Under the pieces are notes generated by a model. The model searched no databases, had not been told where the DNA came from, and was given only the letters and a program-made list of their open reading frames with translations. From NCBI GenBank assembly GCA_949358305.1, contig OX442317.1:16000491-16064490 (forward strand): DNA of 64,000 nucleotides, in the 5' to 3' direction. Both the position numbers and the translations under genes were made by a program. Position 1 is the first letter of the stretch. Every line of letters starts with the position of its first letter. This DNA comes from Strigamia acuminata (lineage: Eukaryota > Arthropoda > Chilopoda > Geophilomorpha > Linotaeniidae). Positions 28,501-40,698 of the stretch are shown here, one piece after another.

Positions 28501-30468
28501 AGGTCCTACTAAATACGATGATATCATCGATATAAACAAAGACGCATTTGTAGAGGTATTCAGCCAATGTGAGATTTATGGCACGTTGCAAGGTGGCTGG
28601 TCCGTTAATTGGGCCGAAGGGCAGACGCGTGTACTCAAACAGGCCCCTGTGGGTGATGAACGCAAGATATCGTTCGTCTCCAGGACGCACGCCTATTTGG
28701 TGGAATGCCTCCCTTCCATCAATTATGGAGACCCATTTAGCCCCTCCCATGTACGAGAAAATGTTGTCGATATCTGGGAGAGGATAGACATCGGGCACAG
28801 TTTGGGCGTTTATCGGCCTAAAGTCCATCGCGCAGCGCCAAGTCCCGTCCTTCTTGGGGACCACGACTGGCGCCACGGCGCAGTCACTTTTGGAGCGTCT
28901 TATTACTCCTTGAGCTAACTTCTGATCAATGTAGGCATCGATAATGTCCTTTTTTGCCGGGTTCACCGGACGAACCGGAACATGAATGGGTCGAAAGTCA
29001 GACTTCAAATTCACTTCAAATTGCGTATTATTACAGAGCCCCAGCTCATCACGGAAAATGTGAGCGACTGGTTTCAACGCATCCATCAATTGAGTAATGC
29101 GTTTTGGCTCTAGTTGATTACACAATTGGTTGTATACCCAAGTGAGTTTGGTAGGATCCCTATTCGGGATATATTGGACAAAATTAATATCATGCTGCCT
29201 AGGAGTACTCGCAACTTCTTCCGTTGTTGAGGAAACAGAAGGAGTCTCCACGTCGTCAATGCTACCCTTCCCGCAAGGAGGAAGTGGCGCGTCCACCGAA
29301 AGGCCTTTAGGCTTTGCCTTGCGCAACTTTACCGCCCGACGCATTTGGCTCAAACACATGGCCCGTTTTCCAGGTTTATGCGTCACACGCACAATATTTT
29401 TGCACGCCTTTTCACGCCTCCTGGGTGACCAAATGAATGCCCATTGCTGAGTGTCAGGCTTCCTCCGAGCCATGACAACCTTCACTACATGAGGATTGTC
29501 AGAATACGGAGGCTCATACAATTCCGTCTCGAAATCGCGTTTACTTAGGAAGACACAATTCGCTTGGCCGATCGGTGGTTTTGTTACCACGGGTTCCTCA
29601 TCCTTTTCCGGCGAGAGGTCCGGAGTTGGTTCCACCACCTTCGCTGGTGACGCGTCTCCAACCGGAGTTGCCTCCTGCTCAACCGAATTTATCGGTTCCG
29701 CTGGATTTTCTGGCAATCTAACTGGCGGGTTTCGCATTCCCGGCAAGTTGTATAGGGGCGGACCCCGCACTACAACTCCCTCAGGTAGAGAAGGTTGCTC
29801 CTTCGTTAAGGGAAAAAGGACCACTGGATCTGACGCTCTTGCTTGTTCCTCATTAAGGAAGGGGTGTCTCGTCCCATCCCCCAGGAGAAACCAATAGTTA
29901 TTGCCATGGTCTACACAAAGACCAACAGCCTTACAAAAGTCAAGTCCCAGGAGGAGTTCTTGTGACCCCTGTGCTATAATGAGACAAGTAAAACAGACTA
30001 CTGCCGTAGGAGCACGGACAGCAATTTGAGCGCAACCGATGACGCGTTCGATTTGATTTGACGCGGTTCGGATTGTCTCGTCCAGTGGAACCATCTCGAT
30101 CCCAATTTCCTTGGACAGCCTTTTGAACAGTGGCATAGTCATGATACATGTTTGGGCACCACTGTCCATTAGGGCAATAAACTCAATGTTTACCCAAGCT
30201 ATTTTAACGTAAGGGGCATCACGTCGACAACGGTCCTGCAGCCCGATTATAAGCTTCGGTTCTTTTGAAGCCATGAATTCGGGCGGGGACAGCATAATGA
30301 AATTTGTCATTTTTGGAAGAGAACCAGCCGAGGCAGAAGTATTTACCTCCGCAGATTTCGGCGACTCCCTCCAACCAGTTGAGCTACTATTTAAAGCAGC
30401 TAGTGACCGATTTACTTGGACTTCGGGTCCGCTGACCTCTCGGACTGTTTGGTCTGCGGACCCAGGTC
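25532..30468 (-). CDS. pol: Pol polyprotein of element C with AT-hooks, intact
   Basis: The frame is open for about 1645 codons after the -1 shift at 30469-30475. Retropepsin shows MDSGAQTC (DSGA at 30155-30166). A long Pro/Glu-rich linker leads to RT, with CAMDFRPINAQT and FGPINGPATLQ and the catalytic YIDD at 28523-28534. RNase H has LQTDASYSGLGAVL. Between RNase H and integrase lie about 230 extra residues, including three AT-hook cores (GRPRK near 27458, GRPKK near 27326 and GRPRK near 27293). Integrase follows, with SGHLGIEK and CEPC (26657-26668), SDNAPTF near 26390 and the ERLNQS glutamate near 26290. The C-terminus is acidic and no chromodomain was seen. No stop or frame break is present. 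Confidence 0.92.
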
Positions 30469-31730
30469 GTTTCCCGGAAACTGCCAGGGCTTGAAGCAAT
30501 GGGGACATAAAGCAATGCGTTTTTCAATATCACGCATGTACCATCTGTCCCTGCGATTTCGCACCCACTCGGCTCCAGGTGGTAGTTGCAAATTGGGTGG
30601 GCCAGCCGTGTTGGCAAAGGAGTGGGCGGAATGGCCACACAAAGCCACCGACGCGTTCGGAGAAGGTCTAGTTTCCGGAACCCTTGCAGGCGGAATTGTC
30701 AACCGCGTTTGCACCGGAGGTTCGACGTTCCCAATCGACTGCCCAGCAATACTCTGCGCATCCCCATCCGCCATGGGCCAACCCAGCACCTCAGCCAAGG
30801 CAACCAATTTTCTCTTGTCGAACTGGAAGCGACCAGGCGGCGGAGGTTTCTCTGCCTTGGCAGGCTCCACCTTTCTGGTCTCCCCAGCTTTGACCTTCCT
30901 TGATTTAGAGTCGGGAGCAGGAACCGGACCCTTTCGAACTCCCTTTTCGTCAAATCTACGCTGTTGAAGGGCACGCATTGCCAACTCACTGTCAGCTACC
31001 TGACCCAAATCTATAGCACGTGACATCGAGTGGACTCCGTACCGAATCATGGTGTCTGTGATTTGAGGCTGCAAACGATGTTGCGCCAAATGCCACTGCT
31101 GTCGGTCCCCGTGAATACCTGTTAACTCCAGATAACGGCTGATTTCACACAGAAACTCAGCCGTATCCTCGCCTACTTCCTGCCACGCGTCCATTAAATA
31201 AACGGTTGCGTCTGCTTCCGACAGAGAATAGACTTTACGAAAACGCATGACAAAATCATCCCATGTTTTAGGTTTATGACGTAGGCGCAAGAACCAGTTT
31301 AAAGGCTTCCCACGCAAGGCCAAAGGAATGAATAAGTCTATATACGCTAACTCCGACACGCGTGACATGACGAAGTGTGCGCGTAATTTCGCCAGGAACT
31401 GTTCGACAGCATTGTACGACAGATCTTTCTCATCAAAAACCGGCACAGACTCTGACTTCACATGCGACAGGTCATATTGCGGCTGAGAGGTTGGCAACGG
31501 CGGATATGTCCGCCGCCGAAGACGCGAATTTATCGAGTTTCCGCGTGCTGCAGCTGCCCTATCAACACTTGCCGTCGAAGGCAAACTGGGAGCTGAAGAT
31601 TTGGAACGAATTATGTCCCTCATCAGCTCTCTATTGCTGTATTCCGACGGTGCGTATCTTTGCGACCCCGCCTGGGCTGTCACATTCGAGGGTCTCACTC
31701 CTGGAAGTAATGGGGGATTAACGTTCCCCT
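30412..31730 (-). CDS. gag: Gag of element C, C-terminal part (cut at its N-side by B')
   Basis: About 438 residues of native Gag. The frame stays open into B's LTR up to 31833, but that extension is LTR-encoded and not part of Gag. A Ser/Arg-rich start is followed by a capsid-like region (ALRGKPLNWFLRLRHKPKTWDDFV and the next helices). A Lys/Pro-rich linker comes next, then a C-terminal segment with CPHC but no classical CCHC knuckle, so RNA binding may differ from A and B. The N-terminal 241 residues lie at 45657-46381 on the other side of B'. The slippery site is 57 nt before the stop. Confidence 0.82.
30425..30475 (-). promoter_or_regulatory. -1 programmed frameshift signal, gag to pol, element C
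   Basis: On the minus strand G_GGA_AAC (plus 30469-30475) is in the gag frame. After 5 nt, GGGTCCGC (30463-30456) pairs perfectly with GCGGACCC (30432-30425). An A-A mismatch and four more pairs (30454-30451 with 30437-30434) extend the stem under a 13-nt loop. The -1 frame runs into pol; the gag frame stops at 30412. Confidence 0.87.
31727..31730. repeat. Probable target-site duplication of B', left copy (CCCT)
   Basis: Compare CACT at 45657-45660: three of four bases match. Counting 4 bp as duplicated restores the C gag frame exactly. Confidence 0.6.
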
Positions 31731-33490
31731 TGTGACGGTGACGACCACAACTCCCATTTAACAATGGTACCGGGAAGAGATCGCAATAAAATACAGTGAA
31801 TACAATACGAGATAAATATAAGAGACAATACAATCAACACACTATAGTTTATTGTTGGCAAACAATAATATCAAAGCTAATTTATACATAAGACTAATGC
31901 CGACATTTGGCCCGTTAAATAACCATTTTAACTATACAACAAGTTTAGCCAAATGGCTCTATACTAATATCATTACGTGTCCATGGGATGGGAGCAGTTT
32001 TCCCATCGCTCGACCTGGTTATAGATGTCATCTAAGCCGGATGGCTGTGTCCTGGAGTCCGATACGGCTTCGCTGGTTCCTTGGTTCGCTTGTGTAAATT
32101 ATCGCACGTCGATAAATCGAATGATCTGAGCATTGCGGTTGACTTTGTCTGCACCGCCACAACTTTGGGAGGATATTGGTGTAAGTAAATGTATCCATTC
32201 ACTTATCAATATTCCGCTTACGAATTATATTTAATTCGTGTCGTTGTGAGTTTCTATTAGATATTTCGCGGATAAGTTGTCATCAACTTTATCGGTTATA
32301 TTGAGTTCAATATAAGATTAAGTCTTTAGACTTGATTTGTCCAACTGGTTGTCAAATTAAGTTTTGCTGTTATAAATAAAGTGAAGATTAGGCTTCCCGT
32401 CGCAACACACAATTGCCGTCGAAAGAAATATACGCCTTGCAATGCAGAACGGTATCAAGCGTCCCCTGCGTCGCAACACGGTCGTTCGTCTGGCGATTGA
32501 CGGTATCACGTACACAGGAGTCGATAGCTCGCGGCTCCGCACAGCAGTATAATCTCTCGCGGTACTAATAATAGACCGACTACTTTGGCATCGAATACCA
32601 TGAGAATCAGCTTGCCAAACACTTGGTGCTACTCGTGGTTACTGTAAAACAGACTGCTTTGGCACCATCCGGTGAAGGAACTAATTCTCAACAGCAACGA
32701 TGCTACTTGCGGTAACGGAATACGTTCATACCGAGAAAGACCACATGGTCCTGTCCGGAGGATACTGAATTGCACAACGGCGGGTTCTCCTTCGGCGTCG
32801 CAACCGTAAACTGTAACACTTATGCAACATAATGATCCCAGCACTTCGACTTCAATTGCCGGCGGTGGCATGATTCTGTAGAATCATGCAACGGTTCTTT
32901 GCGAATAAATCAACAAAGAACCAAAAGGTTTTTTACGTGAACAATGAATCATATTTCTTAAGTAACAATACCAAACAGAAAATAATCAAACAGAGCTGCT
33001 GAATGGCCGGTTGTTTGGGTTTATATAACCTGACTGGATTAGGGATTAATCCAATCAACCAACTGGAACATGGGTTCCACGAATCCCTTCAATCTCGTAT
33101 CACCGGAAGTGGATACTGAGGAGCAATATGCTAATTCACACCACAACCGGAACTGGATACCCAGGACCGGAAATGGATCCACCAATCACATCGATCGGTT
33201 GATCGATGGATTATCAAATCTCCATTTCTGCTGAACTAGAGATTCCCATCACTTAGTGTGAACAATAATTATTAATATATATTTATATTAATCCTAATAA
33301 AGTGTCGTTTCATACAAATAAATATATTCTTATATTTATTTACCAGTTTCTTAACTCGCAATTCAATTTTACCGCTGAATTATAATCGCGCCATCTAGTG
33401 ACGACTCGGAGCATTGACAAATGCGGGTTTCGCCGAAAACACTTAGAATTCGGCCGTGTTATTAATAAATAGCACTTATAAACCGTCATA
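31731..33490 (-). repeat. 3' LTR of B' (1760 bp)
   Basis: Same sequence as 6738-8497 apart from scattered substitutions (for example at 31996 and 33089). On the minus strand a polypurine tract AAGGGGGATG directly precedes its TATGACGG start. Confidence 0.92.
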
Positions 33491-33955
33491 CATCCCCCTT
33501 AATTACTCAACTTATAAATTTTATTCATAAGTTTATGTTATTCTTGCGAAATGACTTTATTAATAACTCAAAACAGGACTTTTTTCATCCCGAACAGCTG
33601 AGTGCGTGTGCGTGTGACTCAAAATAAATTTCATATTTCTGATGTGCGCAACAATTCTTTTAATGAATTATCAAAAATAAAATATTATTTGGTTACAATA
33701 AAACAACTGGAAACTTTTACAATACTTAGTCTCATTTCTTCACACAATTATTATTTTCAAATAACAGGAATTTTAACATAATTTTTTGGTAAAATTATTT
33801 CTTTTTTAGGATCATCTCTTGATTTTCCTCTAAAAACATGACTTTTCATATCACAAAATGCTTATTGAAATTGTTTTAAACAGAATACTCTTGTATTTGT
33901 ACGTTAATTCTAACACTCTTTAAAGTTTTCTCAATTTAGCAATTAACTCCGCGAG
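33491..33955 (-). other. 3' untranslated region of B'
   Basis: Counterpart of 8498-8962: AT-rich, no ORF, ends in an uninterrupted polypurine tract next to the LTR. Confidence 0.7.
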
Positions 33956-35632
33956 TCACTTGACTTCTTCTTCATCAGACTCCGATCCTTCACTCTCTTT
34001 CTTAAGAGTCTCACTGGACTCACCGACTTCGGACTTTTCTAGGGGAAGAAATTCCGCTGGTCTTCGGTCGATGACGAAATTGGGTTCTTCACCTATATCT
34101 TCTGCGGGTGGAGATTTCGGCGAGTACTCCGGAGACCTTGGTTCATATTCTGGGGTCTTCTCAACTAACTCGTAACTTTCTTCAATGACCTTCTTCGAAG
34201 CGTCGTATATCTCCGCAATGCAGGGGAGTCCGTAGAACCATGAAGGGTTTATTAATCCTTTTCCGTCGGTGTTGACTCTGTCAATTAGCAGTGTCCATAT
34301 GTGTTCCAGCACAGCAAAAGATTCGCCTCGATTGGCGTTAAATATCAACTTCATCACATGGACAGCATAGTTGATGTTCGAGGGATCGGTAGAGTCTGAG
34401 CGCATTTGTTCCGTGATTTTCTCGGCAATTCTAAAAAGCGTCGGAAAATAGTAGCTCACCTCGTATTCGAATAGATGCGCTATTTTCGCTCCTGGTGGAG
34501 GGAAAAAGGGTTCCACAAGAAGTTCATTTTCGGCTTCTTTTTCGTTCTCCTTGGATACCGTTTGACATCCTTTATCGACGACTGTTGTACTCTGTGGTTT
34601 TCGGGAGCTCTCTAGAGCTTCTGGCGGAATTCTCAGATCTTGCATTTCCCTTCCTAGTGGAGTGGTTATGGCGTTCAAGAACTCCGGGCTGATGTACGGC
34701 GATCTTCCGTCACTGGAGAGGACAATTTTACACTCCGGGCAAGTTGCCCACAACCTGGCCGGGGGAGGGTGAATTCCCATGACCACAAACGGCAGAAAGC
34801 TGGGGCGCCAAGGTTGGCCTTTGGGCCGCTTCTTTGTGCCCTCGCAATTGGAACATTGCGCCAGGTGGCCTCCGGTTCCCGATCCCGAGACCCACCCGAC
34901 GGCGGAACAAAAAGGACATGGCACTTCGTCCTTCGAGAGTACCATATTATCATGTGGTTTGCCGTTCTCTTTATCTTGTTTACACTGGTCTCGTCTTTTC
35001 TGGATCTGACGAACTTTATTTGCCAACTTTTGGCGATCTGACCATGCGCTGGTATTTGACCTATTCCTAGGTTGGTCGGACCTTCGGTAGGAGGAATACG
35101 ACCTTTTTTCCCGGTCTCGGTCTGGTGAATCGTTAAATCTAACGTATTCTCTTTTTGAACGCTCTTGGCCAGTACAAGAGGAAGGTGTAGCGTCTTCCGA
35201 AGTTCGGCGGCGTTTAGCTTCCATTGGTGGAGATTTTCTTCTTCGTTCGGGCGACTTGACTTGGTTGTACACAATTTCCACCTTTCGCGGTTTACTGGTA
35301 CTCGGCTGGTTTTTTGCAATTGGCGGATTATTTCTGGCGAAATCATCCGCTTTTATCTTTGGAATAACAAATGGCTTCGCCGTTGATTCTTTTTTGGCCG
35401 GTTCCTCCTGTAACGTGGGGGTTCCGGGTGGACCAAGCTCAGTGGGGAGCAATTCGGGATGTTGGCGAGCCCAACTCAAAATATCCCAGCCCCTGGCGTT
35501 GATAATCACGGGTGTTTTGGGACACCCTTCTACGAATACGGCAGCGGCCGAAGGAGGTGCCGTTACTTCTTCATCGGAGGAAGAGGATTCGATCAACACG
35601 TATTTCCTCTTTTTTTCGATCTTTTTTCCCAT
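33956..35632 (-). CDS. ORF3 of B' (558 aa)
   Basis: Translation identical to 8963-10639, including the CPFCSAVGWV...CSNC cluster, the later CPEC and the acidic tail. That this ORF stays open while pol of the same copy is broken fits recent insertion rather than selection on this copy. Function unknown. Confidence 0.75.
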   Translation of the reverse strand: MGKKIEKKRKYVLIESSSSDEEVTAPPSAAAVFVEGCPKTPVIINARGWDILSWARQHPELLPTELGPPGTPTLQEEPAKKESTAKPFVIPKIKADDFARNNPPIAKNQPSTSKPRKVEIVYNQVKSPERRRKSPPMEAKRRRTSEDATPSSCTGQERSKREYVRFNDSPDRDREKRSYSSYRRSDQPRNRSNTSAWSDRQKLANKVRQIQKRRDQCKQDKENGKPHDNMVLSKDEVPCPFCSAVGWVSGSGTGGHLAQCSNCEGTKKRPKGQPWRPSFLPFVVMGIHPPPARLWATCPECKIVLSSDGRSPYISPEFLNAITTPLGREMQDLRIPPEALESSRKPQSTTVVDKGCQTVSKENEKEAENELLVEPFFPPPGAKIAHLFEYEVSYYFPTLFRIAEKITEQMRSDSTDPSNINYAVHVMKLIFNANRGESFAVLEHIWTLLIDRVNTDGKGLINPSWFYGLPCIAEIYDASKKVIEESYELVEKTPEYEPRSPEYSPKSPPAEDIGEEPNFVIDRRPAEFLPLEKSEVGESSETLKKESEGSESDEEEVK

Positions 35633-36457
35633 TTTTCTAGAGAAAATAATATAGAGAATCTTGTCAATACGATTTATTTAATAAAATTTATACCGCCATC
35701 TATCGTGAAAATTTATCAACTTTCTCGATGGTTTCGATATATTTTTATATCGGGATTTTACGTGCGGCTTTTTTACTATTCGTAATATTCTTGATAAACT
35801 TATCTTTGAAATACTTACACTAGGAATCTCCTGAATCCACTTAAGTATTCACAATGATGTGGTGCCGATTTTTTAATTGACAAAACTCGTTGCTTTTAGC
35901 GAAGATGTTCTTCGCCAACGTAGAGATTCTAATTTTATATATAAAATAGTCGTGAATATCTCTTGATATATTAAATTTATCATTACTTACACGTAACACT
36001 CTTAGTACAACGTTGAAGCGTCGTGATGATGTTTCGAATTTTCTCGAAGGAGAAATTTTTCTTCCTCACGCCGAGGTCACGTGTTCGTCTTTTTTCAGAC
36101 GAAATTAATCACCGAAGTTTTCTCTCGTCCTTTTCTATCATGAAAGGATTATAACATTAAGTCCCGACATATAATGTCCCGAGTTTATTGGTAATATATA
36201 TGGGTCTTACCACGAATATCGAGGTTTTTCTTGAAAGAAATCGCGACGAACTTTTCTATCGACGCAGATGTCAAAGTTGACTCGCACATGTGTGTGAAGC
36301 TTGTGAGAGAACAAATCCTCTACTCTCTACCCGGGGTATTTTCACCATATTCTCCTATAGGTTTATGATTTAACCATGACTAATTTGTGGGTCAAAAGTG
36401 ACCCGATTTTTTATCTTTTTAAATACTTTATATTTTATTTAAAAAAATACGCTATCA
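35633..36457 (-). promoter_or_regulatory. Non-coding gap between pol and ORF3 of B'
   Basis: Counterpart of 10640-11464, with the same GTAAGT donors and the acceptor just upstream of the ORF3 ATG. Confidence 0.4.
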
Positions 36458-39400
36458 CTAGCGGCGATCTTGAATCAGATGTATAAAATCTGTTGTGCAT
36501 TCTTGATCTGTCGTAGAAATTCGCTTCGTACGAGGTTGCAGTTGTGGAAGTTCACAACTTCTTTTCCTTTTCCTAAGGTTATAATCATGTTTTGGATTAT
36601 TAACTACGATGTCGCTTTCTTTTGAAGCGGGTGTTGTAACTTCTTCGGGATCTAATTCCATATTAGCAGAATTATTTCCTAATTCTTGATTATTTAATTC
36701 ACTTGAATTATTTACGGTTGAACTTTCGTTCATCCAATCAGGGTTTGGGTGATTCTCTACTCTTCCACTCTTTTGGTCGAGTGTCCAAGTCTCAATCGGG
36801 TAAGATGGGATATAAGGTGAGAGATCATCAGTATTTATGGATGGTTCTATTGATCCATCAACTAATTTTCTCAACTTATAAGCACCTCCAGGTAAAACTT
36901 CCGTAATTTCCCACGGTCCATCTCGTTTCTCGGCGAAACCTTTAGTAATTCCTTTCTCTTTATTTGAAAGGATGTGAGTGGCTTTCCATACCAAATCACC
37001 GACAGTATATTCACAAATGTGAAATTTATTTCTGTGAATCTTGTCGTGTCTCTCATAATTTGCTTGAATACGCAAATGCATCTCTTGATGTGCTCGACGT
37101 AAAATTCCAAGTAAATTATATACGTATTCTTCCGGGTTATTCTTGTCAAATGCATTTGCATGTTGAATGATCCGAGGATCAAAGGGAAGAGGTACATTTC
37201 TTCCTGTGTTCAATAAGAATGGCGTTGCGCCTGTAGCTTCTGATTTAGCCGTTCTCGAGGCAAATGCAAATTCGTTTAAGAATCTCGGCCAATGGGAGTG
37301 AATGTCTGAATAAAGAGCCAGCATTATTTTGATGTCTCTATTGGCCCTTTCCGTAGGATTGGCCTGAGCGTGATATGGACTCACATGAGCCATTCTGATG
37401 TTGTGTTTTTTACAAAACTCTTCATAAATCGTGGATATGAATTGGCTCCCGTTATCACTAACAATTTTCTTTGGGTATCCCCATCTATGAATCACTTCTC
37501 CTAACCTATTCACAATAGATTCACTAGATGCCTTACTTAAAGGGAATAATTCTACCCATTTAGTACATTGATCTATAATTACTAATACAAATCTGTATTG
37601 GCTTCTTCCTGTCGGTTTGGGACCCATTAAATCAATGCAGATTACTTCCCACGGGTAAGACATGTTATGAGGAGTGTAACTCGCTCTATGCTTCTTATGT
37701 TGACAGGGCTTGTATTGCTGGCAATGAATACAACTTCGGACGTAATTGCGAGTATCTTTATTCATCTTCGGCCAGTAATATATAAGTTTTTGCTCGTTCG
37801 AGCGTCTTACTCATCCCTGCATGTCCACTTAAATCCGTTTCCAGAGTCATTCAATTCCTATTCAAACGTTGGTTTTAAATAAATCAGCATTTCATTACCA
37901 TTTTCTTCTTGAAAATCTAATTGGTAACCTTGGACTGCTTTCATCCATTCTTTAGTTTTCTTAAACTTTCTTTGTTCGATTTCATCTCGTTTCAGATGAT
38001 CGATTATCATTCTACACTCTTTGTCGGCTAGTTGAGCTTCTATAATTTCTTCTCGAGTCGGTGGAACTTCCTTTAAAACTTCCGTTAAAGCACTAAATAG
38101 TGTTTCTTCTGTAGCTTCATCCATTTTCTCCCCCTTTTCCAAAGTATTGTATAATAATTTGGAATAATCGAAATGAAGCTGCACATTCGTTAGAAATTGG
38201 CAATCTTCTTTATTATTCCTTCGAATAATTTCTCGATTTCCGTCCCATTCTGGCCAGAATTGAGTAATCTCGATTGGCTCACAATAATCATTCTCTGGAA
38301 TGTCTTCGATCTCCAAAGGCGCTCTCGAGAAGGCGTCGGCAACTTGGTTCTGGGTACCTCGTCGATATTTAATCTTAAAGGCGCCACATTGAAGTTTAAT
38401 TGCCCAACGACCAAATCGTCCCGATGGTTCTGGTGTTCCCATCAGCCATTTTAATGCTTCGGCGTCTGATTCCAAAGTAAATGTCGTATATTCGATATAC
38501 GGTCGGAATTTGTCGACTGCCCACACTACTGCTAAACACTCGAGTTCGGGTGTTGAGTAGCGTACTTCTGCCCCTCGTAAGACTCGACTAGCATAAGCTA
38601 CGGGTCTAGGAGTCATGATCATTTCTCTTTTTCCTTCATCGAAGAATTCCACATCTTGGCATAACACACTACCAAGTCCATCATGTGATGCGTCTGTCAA
38701 GATTACGAATGGTTTCATCATATCTGGCATTAACAAAACTTGTGTTTCGTCACATAAAATATTTTTTATTGTTTCAAAAGCTTTCTCTTGTTCTTCTCCC
38801 CATTCGAACACTGCTTTATCATGCATCATGCTAGTTAGAGGCCTAGCAATTTTTGCATGTTCGGGAATAAATTTCCGGAAGAAATTTGACAAGCCATGAA
38901 ATCGTTGAATATCCTTGGAATTCTTAGGAGTTGGATATTTCCTAACGGATACTATCTTGTCTGGGTCAGGTGCTAATCCGGTTGGAGTTATCAAATGACC
39001 CAAAAATTTGAGTGTAGTTTTTCCAAATTTTGATTTTTCCTTATTTACTGATAAGTTGGCCTTATCTAGTCTTTCCAACACATCTTTGATATGTTCAAGA
39101 TGTTTCTCCCAAGTGGTGGAGAAGATTATCACGTCGTCCAAATAGACTAACGCGTGTTTGTATAATGCTTCGCCCATCACTCGTTCCATTAAGAACTGAA
39201 ATGTACACGGCGCATTGCAAAGACCAAAAGGCATGCGGACAAATTGGTAATTGCCTTTCGGAGTATAAAAGGCTGTTTTCTGTCTATCTTCCTCGTCCAT
39301 CTCGACCTGATAATAACCTTTGGTAAGGTCAAGAGACGTGAAATATTTTGCCTGATTTGTATTGTGGAGTAACAAATCAATACTTGGCATTTGTATGGCG

Positions 39401-40689
39401 TTGATTTCGGTGATTGCATTCAACCACCGATAATCGATACATAAACGATAAGTACCATTTGGTTTGGCTACGATTACTGGATGACTTATGTAAGGTCCAG
39501 TAGCTCTTTCAATCAAATTATCCGCTTCTAATTCTTCTACTAATTTAGTCATAATGGCTATTTTAGCAGGGTTATACATTCGAAATGGTTGTTTTTTCCA
39601 CGTTACATCCTTTTTAAAGGTGATCTTATGCTTTATTATGTTAGTACATCCGACTTTATCTCTAAAGACGTTCTTAACACTAGCAATTACTTCGCGTAAT
39701 TTACTTTTTTCCTCATCTGAACAGTCACAATCCTTTACCAGCAATTCTTCCCAATTATCTGGCGTGTGTGTGGCTGTTGCGTTGTCAGTCAACACTTGTA
39801 CTCGAGCTAAATTACAATTTAACTCGTCAGTTTCGTAGGGTGCAGTCCAGTCGGACTTGCTGTCGCAAGTAAATACAGCTCGTGCTGGATTTAAATTAAT
39901 TTTGGTTCGGCGCATAAAATTATGTCCGATAATTAATCCACACACATTATTATCCAAAATGATAAAATTTATCGGTGTGAATTCTGCTCCATCTGCCCAT
40001 TGTACACACAAAGTAATTTGTCCCAGTGGAATATGAGTAACTCCAACTGCACAAACTCTCATGTGTTTTGGACAATCTTGTATGAAATCGGGAGATGCAC
40101 AAGTTTTACTTAGTAATTGCAACCCAATAAAACACTGTGTGGCTCCTGAGTCCATCAAAGCATTATAGGTGAGTCCACCTATTGTAATTTTCATTCGGGG
40201 GTCGTCGATGTGATTTCCCAATTTATTAATTCGTTCGATGCCATCTTTTCGTTTTAACTGACTCTCGTTAATGTAAGATTTTAATCTCGCAAATCTGGAG
40301 GATTTGGAGTCGGGATTCAAATTATCAATCATTGATTGTAAATTCTCGAATACTCCTCCACTAGAACTGGTGGATTCATCACGAATATTAAGATTGGATG
40401 TATCTTGTATCAATCTAGCTAAAGATTCGTCCCCCTTATCTAGAGAAAACAGGTCGTCGTGAAAATTCAAGAACGGGTTTGCTGTCTCCTCTGCCGGAAA
40501 GGGCGTATTTGATGCGATTTTAAACTTATAATTCCAGTTCCTTTTCCGTGTCTTCCGGTTAGGACGAGCACGCTTAATTTCTTTATCTTGAATAGTTAAT
40601 TTATCCAAAGTTTCGGAAAGTGCTTGTTCCAAGTCTGGTGGTAAAATTCCTTCGGAATTATTAATAGGGGGTTCGAAGACCCCCGCCAC
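36458..40689 (-). pseudogene. pol: Pol of B', broken by a deletion and a one-base insertion
   Basis: Relative to B's pol, there is an extra T in a T-run near 37790. A 62-bp block is missing at about 37831, with short TTA homology at the ends. The net loss is 61 bases and it destroys the frame in the integrase zinc-finger region (HPLSGHAG is lost). The upstream part (40689-37858) keeps protease, RT and RNase H intact; the downstream part (37765-36458) keeps the DDE core and tail. An integrase-competent Pol cannot be made from this copy, so it would depend on another copy such as B. Confidence 0.92.
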
Positions 40690-40698
40690 TAGTTTTTT
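40667..40698 (-). promoter_or_regulatory. -1 frameshift signal of B'
   Basis: Same A_AAA_AAC (40692-40698), 7-nt spacer and GGGGGT/ACCCCC hairpin as in element B. Confidence 0.83.

Noticed and set aside
31731-31833. N-terminal 34 residues of the C gag frame
   Set aside because: Encoded by the B' LTR. The native N-terminus is at 46381 on the far side of B'.
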